NCBI RefSeq assembly: GCF_024494685.1
Contig: NZ_JANHDM010000012.1
Span: 62,001 to 126,000 of the forward strand
DNA from: Halorubrum rubrum
GTDB lineage: Archaea > Halobacteriota > Halobacteria > Halobacteriales > Haloferacaceae
DNA length: 64,000 bases
Reading direction: 5' to 3'
The position numbers and the translations under genes are program-made. This document shows positions 35,128 to 44,559 of the stretch, in pieces (position 1 is the first letter of the stretch; every line of letters begins with the position of its first letter). The notes under the pieces were generated by a model, which was not told where the DNA came from, did no database searches, and was given only the letters and a program-made list of their open reading frames with translations.

Positions 35128-35439
35128 ATGACAGACACGCCGGATTCGGACGGCTCGGGCGGGGACGACCCCGCCGTCGACGCCGCCGAAGTGGAACACG
35201 TCGCGGAGCTGGCTCGCGTCCGCTTAGCGGAGGGCGAACGCGAGACGTTCGCCGAGCAGTTCGCGGCGATCCTCGAGTACTTCGAGGCGCTCGACGAGGT
35301 CCCCGACCTCGACCGCGAGGAGGACCTCGTCAACGTGATGCGCGAAGACGAGATCGAGGGGGGGCTGAGCCAGGCGGAAGCGCTCTCGAACGCCGCCGAG
35401 ACGGAGGACGGCTTCTTCAAGGGGCCGAAGGTGTCGTAG
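35128..35439 (+). CDS. gatC: Asp/Glu-tRNA amidotransferase subunit GatC
   Basis: 103-residue small subunit of GatCAB. EVEHVAELARVRLAEGERETF and FAAILEYFEALDEVPD match the GatC helices; the extended C-terminal strand (DGFFKGPKVS) wraps GatA. TAG is followed immediately by the ATG of gatA. gatB is not in the window. Confidence 0.93.
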   Translation: MTDTPDSDGSGGDDPAVDAAEVEHVAELARVRLAEGERETFAEQFAAILEYFEALDEVPDLDREEDLVNVMREDEIEGGLSQAEALSNAAETEDGFFKGPKVS

Positions 35440-36738
35440 ATGGCGGCCGATCTCAACGCGTTCATCACCGAGGAGACGATCGAGGGCGACGGCGAGGGCC
35501 CGCTCGCGGACACGACCGTCGCCGTCAAGGACAACATCTCGACGGCGGGGGTCCGGACCACCTGCGGCTCGGAGATGCTCGCCGACTACGTCCCGCCGTA
35601 CTCCGCGACCGTGGTCGAGCGGCTGACCGACGCCGGCGCGACGGTCGTCGGCAAGACGAACATGGACGAGTTCGGGATGGGGACCACCACGGAGACCTCC
35701 GCGTTCGGCCCGACGCGGAACCCCGCGGACCCCGAGCGCGTCCCCGGCGGCTCCTCCGGCGGCTCCGCGGCCGCGGTCGCCGCGGGCGAGGCCGACGTGG
35801 CGCTGGGTTCCGACACGGGCGGGTCCGTGCGCTGCCCGGCCGCCTTCTGTGGCGTCGTCGGGATCAAACCCACCTACGGGCTCGTCTCGCGGTACGGGCT
35901 CGTCGCGTACGCCAACTCGCTCGAGCAGATCGGCCCGATCGCGGGCACCGTCGAGGAGGCCGCCGAGGCGCTCTCGGTCATCGCGGGGCCGGACCCGAAC
36001 GACGGGACGACCCGCGATCCGGCGGCCGTCGAGGGCGCGGGCGTCCCCCAGGGCGGCTACGCCGCGGCCGCCGACGGCGACGTCGACGGGCTGACCGTCG
36101 GCGTTCCCACCGAACTCTTCGAGGGGGCCGACGAGCGCGTGGTCGAGACGGTCGAGGACGCGATCGCGTGTCTCGAGGACCGGGGCGCGGAGACGGTCGA
36201 AATCTCCCTTCCCTCCGTCGAGCACGCGGTCCAGGCGTACTACGTGATCGCGACCGGCGAGGCCTCCTCGAACCTCGCGCGCTTCGACGGGGTCCGGTAC
36301 GGCCACCGCGCCGATTCCGACGGGAACTGGAACGAGTCGTTCGCGGAGACCCGCGAGGCGTTCGGCGCGGAGGTCAAACGTCGGATCCTGCTCGGGACGT
36401 ACGCGCTCTCTGCGGGATACCACGACAAGTACTACGAGAAGGCCCAGGACGCCCGCGAGTGGGTCCGCCGGGACTTCGAGGACGCCTTCGACGACGTCGA
36501 CGTGATCGCGTCGCCGACGATGCCGGTGCTCCCCTTCGAACTCGGCGAGGGCCTCGAGGACCCGCTCCGGATGTACCTCGCGGACGCGAACACGACTCCC
36601 GTCAACCTCGCGAACCTCCCCGCGATATCGGTGCCCGCGGGCGAGGCCGACGGGCTCCCGGTCGGGCTCCAGCTCGTCGGGCCGAAGTTCGGCGAGGCGA
36701 CCGTGATCCGCGCGGCGAGCGCGGTCGAGGACCGATGA
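35440..36738 (+). CDS. gatA: Asp/Glu-tRNA amidotransferase subunit GatA
   Basis: Amidase subunit that releases ammonia from glutamine to convert misacylated Asp-tRNA(Asn)/Glu-tRNA(Gln). 432 residues with the Ser-cisSer-Lys triad: K30 (VAVKDNIS), S105 (GGSSGGSAA) and S129 (DTGGSVR). Slightly shorter than bacterial GatA at the N terminus, as usual for haloarchaea. Starts directly after gatC and its stop overlaps the next gene in ATGA. Confidence 0.96.
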   Translation: MAADLNAFITEETIEGDGEGPLADTTVAVKDNISTAGVRTTCGSEMLADYVPPYSATVVERLTDAGATVVGKTNMDEFGMGTTTETSAFGPTRNPADPERVPGGSSGGSAAAVAAGEADVALGSDTGGSVRCPAAFCGVVGIKPTYGLVSRYGLVAYANSLEQIGPIAGTVEEAAEALSVIAGPDPNDGTTRDPAAVEGAGVPQGGYAAAADGDVDGLTVGVPTELFEGADERVVETVEDAIACLEDRGAETVEISLPSVEHAVQAYYVIATGEASSNLARFDGVRYGHRADSDGNWNESFAETREAFGAEVKRRILLGTYALSAGYHDKYYEKAQDAREWVRRDFEDAFDDVDVIASPTMPVLPFELGEGLEDPLRMYLADANTTPVNLANLPAISVPAGEADGLPVGLQLVGPKFGEATVIRAASAVEDR

Positions 36739-37241
36739 GCCTGACCGACGAGGAACTGGACCGCCTCGCCGACGTGGTGCGCCTCCAGCCGACGAAGAAC
36801 GGCGAACTACAGGAGGCGTGGGGGGTCGAGGACGGCAGCGCGGTCCACCGCTACCTCGAGGAGCACCTGAAGGAGTACTACTACCGCGACGACGACAGCC
36901 TGATCCGGGCGACCGCCGAGGCGAACGACCTCGTCGACGTCGAGCCCGGCATCGAGGCGGACGCGGTCGCGAAGGGGGCCGCCCCGGACACCATCCGCGT
37001 CCCGGAGCTCGAAGCCCGAGTGTTCGCGGTCGTCGCCGGCCCGGACGAGCGCTCGCAGTCGGTCGTGAGCGTCCTCGAGGCCCTCCGGGAGGCGTACGAC
37101 GTCGACCCCGAGGTGGGGGAGGTCCGCCGCGCGCTCCGGAGCCTGGAGCGAAAGAACGTCGTCGAGGTCGTCTACCGGACGGTGCCGACCTTCCGGCTCG
37201 CCGTCGACCGGGACGCCGTCGAGGTCGAAGTCGCCGAGTAG
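36735..37241 (+). CDS. DUF5797 family protein (winged-helix-like)
   Basis: 168 residues; begins MSLTDEELDRLADVVRLQPTK and contains two probable winged-helix segments (about 5-50, LQEAWGVEDGSAVHRYLEEH; and about 95-150, VVSVLEALREAYDVDPEVGE followed by RALRSLERKNVVEVVYR). Matches Halobacteria-restricted DUF5797 as I recall it. ATG overlaps the gatA stop, so it is the third gene of the gatCA operon. Possibly a regulator of the operon or a tRNA-linked protein; unknown. Confidence 0.8.
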   Translation: MSLTDEELDRLADVVRLQPTKNGELQEAWGVEDGSAVHRYLEEHLKEYYYRDDDSLIRATAEANDLVDVEPGIEADAVAKGAAPDTIRVPELEARVFAVVAGPDERSQSVVSVLEALREAYDVDPEVGEVRRALRSLERKNVVEVVYRTVPTFRLAVDRDAVEVEVAE

Positions 37242-37280
37242 CGGGCCGTGGAAGTGGGAGCCGGGGCCTGACGCGGACGG

Positions 37281-38288
37281 TCAGTCGTCCGTGGGCTCGC
37301 CCGTGCCCGCGTCGATCTCCCTCGCGACCGTCCCCGTTCCCGCTTCCTCGGAGACACCCCGCCGCGACTGGATCTTCCCGGCCAGCACCGCGACCACGTA
37401 GACCGCGACCGCGACGAGGACGATGGTCCCGCCGGCGGTCGCCTCGTACCGGTACGAGAGGGTGATCCCGACGAGCACCGCGAGCTCCGCGAGCACGACC
37501 GAGGCGAGGAGCGACTCGCGGAAGCCGCGGGCGAGCTGCGCGGCGGCCGCGACGGGGACGACGAGCATCGCGGCGACTAAGATTACGCCCATGATCTGCA
37601 TCGCGCCGACGACCACCATCGCCGTCAGCGTCGTCATCAGGCGGTTGTACCACGCCACGTCGATCCCCGCGACGCGGGCGGCGGTCTCGTCGAACGTGAC
37701 GTACAGCAGCTGTTTGTAGGTGACCGTCACGACGAGCGAGACGAGGAGGAAGAGGACGACGAGCAGGACCGCGTTCTCCCTGGAGACGGTCGCGAGGTTG
37801 CCGAAGAGGTACTGGTTGATCCCGACCGCGAGCCCCCCGGTGTTCACGCTGATCAGGACCGCGCCGAGCGCGAACCCAGTGGAGAGCACGATCGCCATCG
37901 AGACGTCGTTGTACGCGTCGGTGACTTCGGAGATCAGCTCGATGGCGAGCGCGGCGATCATCGCGACGACGACCGCCGTGACGTACGGGGAGATCCCCGT
38001 GCCCAGGACCGAGTTGACGAACAGCCCGACGGCGACGCCCGCGAACGCCGTGTGTGCCAGCGCGTCGCCGATGAGCGCCATCTGCCGGTGGACGAGGAAC
38101 GTCCCGACGAGCGGGGCCATCACCGCGATCAGCGCCCCGACGAGGAACGCGTGGTGCATGAAGACGTACCGGAGCATCCCGATGCCGAACGCCTCGCCGA
38201 CCGCGTAGAGGGCGTCGCTCCACAGCCCGATCAGCCACGCGATGAGGTCGTAGGGGGCGCGGATCGCTCCCGAGACGAGCGGCGTCAC
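37281..38288 (-). CDS. Metal ABC transporter permease (ZnuB/MntB type)
   Basis: 335-residue integral membrane subunit with about eight or nine helices. Family segments: LVGTFLVHRQMALIGDALAHTAFAGVAVG, SVNTGGLAVGINQYLFGNL and GAMQIMGVILVAAMLVVPVA, typical of ABC-3 zinc/manganese permeases. Has a soluble acidic C-terminal tail (from about 305). Its ATG overlaps the stop of the ATPase gene by four bases (ATGA), placing it third in the operon. Confidence 0.92.
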   Translation of the reverse strand: MTPLVSGAIRAPYDLIAWLIGLWSDALYAVGEAFGIGMLRYVFMHHAFLVGALIAVMAPLVGTFLVHRQMALIGDALAHTAFAGVAVGLFVNSVLGTGISPYVTAVVVAMIAALAIELISEVTDAYNDVSMAIVLSTGFALGAVLISVNTGGLAVGINQYLFGNLATVSRENAVLLVVLFLLVSLVVTVTYKQLLYVTFDETAARVAGIDVAWYNRLMTTLTAMVVVGAMQIMGVILVAAMLVVPVAAAAQLARGFRESLLASVVLAELAVLVGITLSYRYEATAGGTIVLVAVAVYVVAVLAGKIQSRRGVSEEAGTGTVAREIDAGTGEPTDD

Positions 38289-39154
38289 GACCGGTCACCC
38301 CCCGGATCCGCCTCCGTCTTCGCCCCCAGGCCGAGTGCCGTCCCGTACGCCCGCTCGAGGGCGTCGCTCCCGGCGAACGCCGCCGGCGACCCGTCGAAGT
38401 ACACCTCGCGGTTGAGACAGATCACCCGCGAGGCGCGCTCGAGGACGGCCCCGATGTCGTGTTCCACGAGGAGTATCGTCATCCCCTCCTCGTTGAGGTC
38501 GGCGAGCAGGTCGAAGAAGGCGTCCACGGACTCGGCGTCGACGCCGACGGTCGGCTCGTCCAACACGAGGAGTTCGGCCTCGCCGGCGAGCGCCCGCGCG
38601 ATGTACGCGCGCTGGCGCTGCCCGCCCGACAGCGCCGTGATCTTCCGGTCGGCGAGGGCCTCGATCCCGACCGTCCGGAGCGCCTCGCGGGCGTGCTCGC
38701 GGTCCGTCTCGGTCACGCGGCCGAACCCGGCGTGCGGGAACCGCCCCATCAACACGACCTCCGCGACCGTGATCGGCATCCGCGTCGTGTTCTCGGTCAC
38801 GTCCTGGGCGACGTAGCCGACGCGCTCGCGCTCGGCGAACGCGAGCGAGGGGTGCCCGAGCAGCCGGGAACTCCCGGCGTCGGGCTCGTGAAGCCCCAGT
38901 ACGAGCCGCAACAGCGTGCTCTTCCCGGAGCCGTTCGGCCCGACGACCCCGACGTACTCGCCGCGGTCGACGCCGAACGAGACGTCCTCGACCACGGGCG
39001 TCGCGGCGTACCCGAACGTCAGGTCGACCGCCTCGACGACGCGGCCGGCGTCCTCGCCCGCGCCCCCGTCGCTCCGTTCACTGCCGGCCTCCTCGCTCTC
39101 CCGGCTCGTTTCGACCCCGCCCACGCCGACCGATGGAACCCCTTCGAACGACAT
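38285..39154 (-). CDS. Metal ABC transporter ATP-binding protein (ZnuC/MntA type)
   Basis: 289 residues. Walker A GPNGSGKST, Q loop YVAQD, signature LSGGQRQRAYIARAL, Walker B LLVLDEPTVGVD, H loop LLVEHDIG. The first 40 residues are a non-conserved acidic extension (EESEEAG-type composition), so a later start inside is possible but no better start is evident. Second gene of the metal import operon; four bases after the binding protein stop. Confidence 0.93.
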   Translation of the reverse strand: MSFEGVPSVGVGGVETSRESEEAGSERSDGGAGEDAGRVVEAVDLTFGYAATPVVEDVSFGVDRGEYVGVVGPNGSGKSTLLRLVLGLHEPDAGSSRLLGHPSLAFAERERVGYVAQDVTENTTRMPITVAEVVLMGRFPHAGFGRVTETDREHAREALRTVGIEALADRKITALSGGQRQRAYIARALAGEAELLVLDEPTVGVDAESVDAFFDLLADLNEEGMTILLVEHDIGAVLERASRVICLNREVYFDGSPAAFAGSDALERAYGTALGLGAKTEADPGGDRS

Positions 39155-39158
39155 GGTC

Positions 39159-40238
39159 TCAGGGCTCGAAGTTGCGGCCGTAGTCGGCGAACGTCACGTC
39201 CTCGGGGTCGTCGACGCCGAGCAGGATCCGGAACGTCGGGAGGTTCACCTCGCGGGCGATGTCGAAGTACCCCCAGCCGCGCTCGGCCCACGACTCCGCG
39301 GTCCCGGCGTACGGCGTGACCGGGAAGTACGCCGCCACGTCGGTCTGTTCGAGCAGCTGTCTCGCCGGTCGGATCGGTTCGAAGACGGCCGCGCCGATGT
39401 GCCGGATGTCGTTCGCGGCGATCGTCTCCTGGGCCCGGCGCATGTCCGCGGGGCGCACGTCACCGTCGGCCGCGAGGTTCACCACCAGCGGCTCGATGGT
39501 CGTCCCGTACCGGTCCGCGAGGTAGCCGAACGCGTTGTGTGCGGCGAGGAAGACCACGTCGCGCTCGGCCGCCTCGAACGCCTCCGCCCACGTCGAATCG
39601 AGGTCCGCGAGGTCGGCCTCGAGCGCCGACGCGTTCTCGCGGATCGCCTCCTCGGCGTCCGGAGCGACGTCGATCAGGCCGGCGGCGACGTTCTCGACCG
39701 CCAGCGTCGCGCGCTCGGGGTCGAGCCAGAAGTGCGGGTCCCTCGCGTCCTCGACCGCCTCCTCCTCGCCGAGCCCCTCGCCGAGGTCGATCAGGTCGAC
39801 GCCCTCGCGGGCGTTCACGACCGCCGTCTCCGCGGTCTCGGCGCCGAGCGTGTCGATAGCGCGGTCGGCCCACGGCTGGAAGTCGGGACCGACGTAGACG
39901 AACGCGTCGGCGTCGGTGATCCGTCGCTGGATCGACGGGTCCGGCTCCCAGCCGTGCCCGTGGAGTCCGGTCGGGACCAGGTTCTCGACCGTTATCGCCG
40001 TTCCCTCCGCGAGCCGCCGGGCGTAGTCGTAGAAGGTGAAAAACGAGGCGACCACGACGGGGCCGCCGGCGTCGCCGTCGCCCCCGTCGGCGTCGGTTCC
40101 CCCGCCGGCGTTCTCGCCGCCGCCGGAACCCGCCGATCCGCCGAGACAGCCCGCGAGCCCGCCGACGACCCCGCCGGCACCGCCCGCGAGGAACCGCCGC
40201 CGCGAGACGCTCGTCGTTGCGATTCGTTCGGAGTTCAT
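39159..40238 (-). CDS. Metal ABC transporter substrate-binding lipoprotein (TroA/ZnuA family)
   Basis: 359 residues. Tat-type signal SRRRFLAGGAGGVVGGLAGC with lipobox Cys at 31, then an acidic Gly-rich tether. Cluster A-I metal ligands: His in GLHGHGWEPDPS, His in DPHFWLDP, His in AAHNAFGYLADRYG, and a C-terminal Asp/Glu. The long His-rich loop of zinc-specific ZnuA is absent, so zinc or manganese are both possible. Anchored outside the membrane. First gene of the operon; an operator-like palindrome lies 53-68 bases upstream. Confidence 0.92.
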   Translation of the reverse strand: MNSERIATTSVSRRRFLAGGAGGVVGGLAGCLGGSAGSGGGENAGGGTDADGGDGDAGGPVVVASFFTFYDYARRLAEGTAITVENLVPTGLHGHGWEPDPSIQRRITDADAFVYVGPDFQPWADRAIDTLGAETAETAVVNAREGVDLIDLGEGLGEEEAVEDARDPHFWLDPERATLAVENVAAGLIDVAPDAEEAIRENASALEADLADLDSTWAEAFEAAERDVVFLAAHNAFGYLADRYGTTIEPLVVNLAADGDVRPADMRRAQETIAANDIRHIGAAVFEPIRPARQLLEQTDVAAYFPVTPYAGTAESWAERGWGYFDIAREVNLPTFRILLGVDDPEDVTFADYGRNFEP

Positions 40239-40290
40239 TACCGACCCGTCGGCGGGGAACGACCATAGTACTTGCGACCCTAATCAAATT

Positions 40291-40306
40291 ATTAGATAGA
40301 TCTAAT
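40291..40306. promoter_or_regulatory. Perfect inverted repeat, likely metalloregulator operator
   Basis: ATTAGAT-AG-ATCTAAT: 7-base arms, 2-base centre, in a 45-base AT-rich island between the metal importer (start 40238, minus) and yhbY (start 40398, plus). Size and symmetry fit a dimeric winged-helix repressor of the DtxR/MntR/SirR or Fur type. Regulator identity is inference. Confidence 0.6.
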
Positions 40307-40397
40307 TCATTGCGGACGGGACGACAGACACTCGTCGGGGCGCCGCGAGCGGACCGCGAACCTCAAGGTTCAATGCGGGCGAGCGAGTGAATCGGAC

Positions 40398-40643
40398 ATG
40401 ACCGATCAGCAGCTTCGAAAGGAGGCACACGACCTCGACGTCACCGTCTGGGTCGGCAAGGGCGGCATCGGGGCGGTCGTCGACGAGCTGGCCGACCAGC
40501 TCGACGACCGCAAGCTGGTGAAAGCGAAGTTCCTGCGGGCCGCCCGCGGCGGCACGTCGACGGACGAACTCGCCGACGAGCTCGCCGAGGCCGTCGGGGC
40601 CGACCTGGTCGAGACGCGCGGGAACACGGCGGTCTTCCACTGA
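40398..40643 (+). CDS. yhbY: CRM-domain RNA-binding protein YhbY
   Basis: 81 residues covering one CRM (CRS1-YhbY) domain: LRKEAHDLDVTVWVGKGGIG with the conserved GKGG loop, then LVKAKFLRAARGG. YhbY associates with pre-50S ribosomal particles in E. coli. The stop overlaps the mscS start (TGATG), so both are cotranslated. Confidence 0.9.
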   Translation: MTDQQLRKEAHDLDVTVWVGKGGIGAVVDELADQLDDRKLVKAKFLRAARGGTSTDELADELAEAVGADLVETRGNTAVFH

Positions 40644-41521
40644 TGGCGGGGGCGATACCGGTCGTCTCCGGGGCCGTAGAGCCGTATCTCGGCCCGGCGA
40701 CCGGCGCCGTGCTCGCCGCCGCGACCTTCCTCGCCGTCGTCGCCGCGGCGTTCGTGGCGAACAGGGTCGTCGTCGGGCCGCTCGTCTCTCGCGTGTTCGA
40801 CCGGCGGGGCCTCGACGACCACGCCCGCCGCCCGCTCCAGAAGATCGTCACCTTCCTCGTGGTGTTCGCGGGCGTCACGGTCGGGTTCAGCGTGGCCGGC
40901 TACGGCGACTTCCTGCGGTCGGTGGCGACGATCGCCGCCGCGGCCACGCTCGCGATCGGCCTCGCGATGCAGGACGTGCTCAAGAACTTCGTCGCCGGCG
41001 TCTTCATCTACACCGACAAGCCGTTCCGCATCGGCGACTGGATCGAGTGGGACGGGAACTCGGGCGTCGTCGAGGACATCTCGTTCCGCGTCACCCGCGT
41101 CCGCACGTTCGACAACGAGCTGCTCACGGTGCCGAACCACGTGCTCACCGGCGGCGTGATCAAGAACCCCGTCTCGAAGGGGCGGCTCCGCCTGAAGTTC
41201 GTCTTCGGGATCGACTACGACGACGACATCGACTCGGCGATCGACATCATCGTCGAGGAGGCCGAGGCGCACGAGGGGATCCTCGACGACCCCGCCCCGT
41301 CGGTGCGGCTGACCGAACTCGCCGACTCGTACGTCGGGCTCCAGTCGCGGATCTGGATCGACGACCCCTCGCGCGCGGACTTCGTGCGGACTCGCGCCGA
41401 GTACGTCCAGACGGTCAAAGAACGGTTCGACGAGGAGGGGATCTCGATCCCGTTCCCGCAGCGGACCGTCTCGGGCCGCGACGCGTGGTCCGAGCCGGCG
41501 TCGTTCGGCGGCGAACCGTAA
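40643..41521 (+). CDS. MscS family mechanosensitive channel
   Basis: Osmotic safety valve of 292 residues. Three N-terminal helices: about 14-36, 65-85, and the pore helix VATIAAAATLAIGLAMQDVLKN (Ala/Gly-packed TM3), then the beta domain (GDWIEWDGNSGVVEDISFRVTRVRTFDN, LLTVPNH) and alpha/beta C terminus. Protects against hypo-osmotic shock. Placed directly before the potassium uptake genes, which fits osmotic adaptation. Confidence 0.93.
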   Translation: MAGAIPVVSGAVEPYLGPATGAVLAAATFLAVVAAAFVANRVVVGPLVSRVFDRRGLDDHARRPLQKIVTFLVVFAGVTVGFSVAGYGDFLRSVATIAAAATLAIGLAMQDVLKNFVAGVFIYTDKPFRIGDWIEWDGNSGVVEDISFRVTRVRTFDNELLTVPNHVLTGGVIKNPVSKGRLRLKFVFGIDYDDDIDSAIDIIVEEAEAHEGILDDPAPSVRLTELADSYVGLQSRIWIDDPSRADFVRTRAEYVQTVKERFDEEGISIPFPQRTVSGRDAWSEPASFGGEP

Positions 41522-41584
41522 GGGTCCGTCGGCGAGGGCCGCCCTCCCGCGTCGCCGATAGTAATCCACTTGTAAGTCCGCCGA

Positions 41585-42934
41585 ATGGATGGTCCCATGC
41601 ACGTGGTCATCGTCGGCGCCGGCGAGGTCGGCACGAGCATCGCCGCGAGCCTCGCGTCCGACCACGAGGTCGTCGTCGTCGACGTCGACCCCGACCGCGC
41701 CGAACAGCTCAAGTACGAACTCGACGTGCTCACGATCGCCGGCGACGGGACGGCTTCCGGGATCCAGACGGCCGCGAACGTCGGGAGCGCGGACATGGTC
41801 ATCGCCTGTACCGACGACGACCGGACCAACCTCGTGACCTGCGGGACCGCGAAGACGCTCGGGGACGGCTTCACGATCGCGCGGGTGAAAAGCACCGAGT
41901 ACCTCCGGACGTGGGAGGGCAACGAGGGGGCCTTCGGCGTCGACTTCATGGTGTGTACGGATCTCCTGACCGCCCAGAACATCGTCCGCGTCATCGGCCT
42001 CCCCGCGGCGGTAGACGTCGACCCGTTCGCGAGCGGGCTCGTCCAGATGGCGGAGTTCGAGATCGACGCGGAGAGCCCGGTCGCCGGCCAGACGGTCTCT
42101 GAGGCCGACCGGTTCGAGTCGCTGACGTTCGTGGGGATCTTCCGCGACGGCGAGATGAGTATCCCGCGCGGCGACACCGACATCGAGGCCGGCGACCGAG
42201 CGGTGGTGATCGGCAGCCCCGAGAGCGTCCAGTCGTTCGCGAACGACGTCGCGCCCGACACCACCCCGGACGAGGCCGACGAGATCGTGATCGTCGGCGG
42301 CAGCGAGATCGGCTACCAGACCGCCCGACTGCTCGAGGAGCGCGAGTTCACGCCGCGGCTGATAGAGCGGGACGCGGATCGCGCCCGGACGCTCGCGGAG
42401 GAGCTCCCGAACACGGTCGTGATGGAACACGACGCGACCGACACGGAGTTCCTCTCCCGCGAGCACGTCGACGAGGCCGACATCGTCGTCTCCGCGCTCG
42501 GCTCCGACGAGCAGAACCTGCTCGTCTCCGTGCTCGCGAAGCGCATGGGCGTCGACCGCGTCATCGCGGTCGTCGACAGCCCCGACTACGTCACCGTCTT
42601 CGAGGAGATCGGCATCGACATCGCGATCAACCCCCGGTCCGTCACCGCCGAGGAGATCACCCGGTTCACCTACGAGAGCATCGCCGAGAACATAGCGGTG
42701 TTGGAGAACGACCAGGCCGAGGTGCTCGAGCTCGAGCTCACCGAGGGGTGTCGGTTCGCCGGCCGGTCCATCGCGGAGCTGGTCGACGAGATCGACGTGC
42801 GGTTCGTCATCGGCGCGATCACCCGGAACCACGCGCTCGTCACCCCGCGGGGAGATACGGTGCTCCAACCGGGCGACCACGTGATCCTGCTCGTGGACGC
42901 GGACGCCGTGAGCGAGATCGCGTCGATGGCCTGA
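41585..42934 (+). CDS. trkA: Trk potassium uptake regulatory subunit TrkA
   Basis: 449-residue peripheral NAD(H)-binding subunit made of two repeats of RCK_N (TrkA_N) plus RCK_C: first VVIVGAGEVGTSIAASLAS with VDVDPDRAEQL, second IVIVGGSEIGYQTARLLEE with IERDADRAR. Gates TrkH. The ATG at 41585 fits a weak TATA (GATAGTAATCC); the second ATG at 41597 (MHVVIVGAG) is equally family-like. Stop is one base before the trkH ATG. Confidence 0.94.
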   Translation: MDGPMHVVIVGAGEVGTSIAASLASDHEVVVVDVDPDRAEQLKYELDVLTIAGDGTASGIQTAANVGSADMVIACTDDDRTNLVTCGTAKTLGDGFTIARVKSTEYLRTWEGNEGAFGVDFMVCTDLLTAQNIVRVIGLPAAVDVDPFASGLVQMAEFEIDAESPVAGQTVSEADRFESLTFVGIFRDGEMSIPRGDTDIEAGDRAVVIGSPESVQSFANDVAPDTTPDEADEIVIVGGSEIGYQTARLLEEREFTPRLIERDADRARTLAEELPNTVVMEHDATDTEFLSREHVDEADIVVSALGSDEQNLLVSVLAKRMGVDRVIAVVDSPDYVTVFEEIGIDIAINPRSVTAEEITRFTYESIAENIAVLENDQAEVLELELTEGCRFAGRSIAELVDEIDVRFVIGAITRNHALVTPRGDTVLQPGDHVILLVDADAVSEIASMA

Positions 42935-42935
42935 G

Positions 42936-44444
42936 ATGTCCGCCGGGACCCGGATCCGCGTCGGCTGGCGGGCGAGCGTCGGACTGACCGGCGACGTCCT
43001 CACGTATCTCGCCGTCCCGCTGTCGTTTCCGCTCCTTATCTCGTTCTACTACGCCGAGTCGTCGCTGCCGTTCCTCGCCACGATCGCCGTCACGCTCGCG
43101 CTCGGGGCCGGGTTCCGGCGGCTCGGCGACCCCGAGGTGGACCTCGGTCCACGGGAGGCGTTCCTCGCGGTGGCGCTCATCTGGCTGCTCGTCGCCGCGG
43201 TGGGCGCGATCCCGTTCGTCGTCGCCGGCGTCGGGACGGTCGCTCACCCGGTGAACGCGATGTTCGAGTCGATGAGCGGGCTGACGACGACGGGCGCGAC
43301 CGTGCTCCGAGACTTCTCGCTCCACTCCCGGTCGGTGTTGATGTGGCGGCAGGTGATCCAGTGGCTGGGGGGGCTGGGGATCCTGATCTTAGCGACCGCG
43401 GTGCTCTCGGAGATCGGGGTCGGGGGAGCCCAGCTGATGGAGACGGAGTCACAGACCCAGGACGTCAACAAGCTCACGCCGAAGATCTCCGAGACGGCCC
43501 GGCTCATCTGGGGGCTGTACCTCGGACTCACCGCCCTCGCGGTCGCGACCTACTTCGTGCTCGGGCTCGCGTTCGACCCGCAGATGGACCTGTACAACGC
43601 GATCGCGCACGCGCTCACCTCCGTCGCGACCGCCGGGTTCTCGCCCGAGCCGCTCTCGGTCGGCGCGTTCCACCCGGTCATCCAGTGGGCGGTCGTCCCG
43701 TTCATGGTCGTCGGGTCGACAAGCTTCGTCCTGTTGTACTTCCTCATCAACGGCGAGCCGATGCGGCTGCTCCGCAACGAGGAGTTCCACTTCTATCTGG
43801 GCGCGCTCGGGTTCTTCTCGGCGATCGTCGCGGGCTCGCTGTTCCTCGATCCGGCGACGACGTTCGGCGTCGAGGCGACGCTGCGACACGCCGTCTTCAA
43901 CGTCGCCTCCATGGTGACCACGACGGGGTACGCGAGCACCGACTACGTGCTGTGGGCTCCCGCGGCAAAACACATGCTGTTCGCGTGTATGTTCGTCGGC
44001 GGGATGGTGGGGTCGACGACGTGTTCGATCAAGTCGCTGCGCTGGCTCGTCGCGCTGAAGGCGTTCCGACGGGACCTCTACACCGCGATCCACCCGGAGG
44101 CGGTGCGGCCGATCCGCGTCACCGGGAAACCCGTCGACGAGACCGTTGTCCGCGACATCTACGCGTACCTCCTCTTGAGCATCGTGATCTTCTTCCTGCT
44201 CACCGTCGTGATCGTCGTCGACGCCGAGCGCGCCGGACTGCGCGTCAGCGAGTTCGAGGCGATGGGCGCGGCCGCGACGACCTTCCTCAACATCGGTCCC
44301 GCCTTCGGCGACGCCGGCCCCTACGGGACGTTCGCGTCCTTTTCGATGACGACCCGCGGCGTCATGATCGTCCTGATGTGGATCGGTCGGATCGAGATCA
44401 TCCCGGTGCTCGTGTTGTTCACGCGGGCGTTCTGGACGTCGTGA
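42936..44444 (+). CDS. trkH: Trk potassium uptake channel subunit TrkH, copy 1
   Basis: 502 residues, about ten helices in four M1-P-M2 repeats. The four filter loops are visible: SGLTTTGATVL, SVATAGFSPEP, SMVTTTGYAST and FLNIGPAFGD. Imports K+, the major osmolyte of salt-in haloarchaea, under control of TrkA. Operon with trkA; a second trkH follows 115 bases later. Confidence 0.94.
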   Translation: MSAGTRIRVGWRASVGLTGDVLTYLAVPLSFPLLISFYYAESSLPFLATIAVTLALGAGFRRLGDPEVDLGPREAFLAVALIWLLVAAVGAIPFVVAGVGTVAHPVNAMFESMSGLTTTGATVLRDFSLHSRSVLMWRQVIQWLGGLGILILATAVLSEIGVGGAQLMETESQTQDVNKLTPKISETARLIWGLYLGLTALAVATYFVLGLAFDPQMDLYNAIAHALTSVATAGFSPEPLSVGAFHPVIQWAVVPFMVVGSTSFVLLYFLINGEPMRLLRNEEFHFYLGALGFFSAIVAGSLFLDPATTFGVEATLRHAVFNVASMVTTTGYASTDYVLWAPAAKHMLFACMFVGGMVGSTTCSIKSLRWLVALKAFRRDLYTAIHPEAVRPIRVTGKPVDETVVRDIYAYLLLSIVIFFLLTVVIVVDAERAGLRVSEFEAMGAAATTFLNIGPAFGDAGPYGTFASFSMTTRGVMIVLMWIGRIEIIPVLVLFTRAFWTS

Positions 44445-44559
44445 GGACGACCGTCGTGGGATCGTCGACACCGTCTCCGGAGGGGATCCCTGGCGATATC
44501 GACGACTACTTACTAACGCCACGAACATCCTCGATCCGTTCCGTCGGCGGGACACACGC

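Noticed and set aside
35224-38298. A 1024-codon open frame on the minus strand
   Set aside because: It lies opposite gatC, gatA, DUF5797 and part of the permease and gives an Arg/Pro/Gly-rich product; this is a shadow of high-GC coding DNA.
40406-43003. An 865-codon minus-strand frame
   Set aside because: Antisense to yhbY, mscS and trkA, whose domains are unambiguous.
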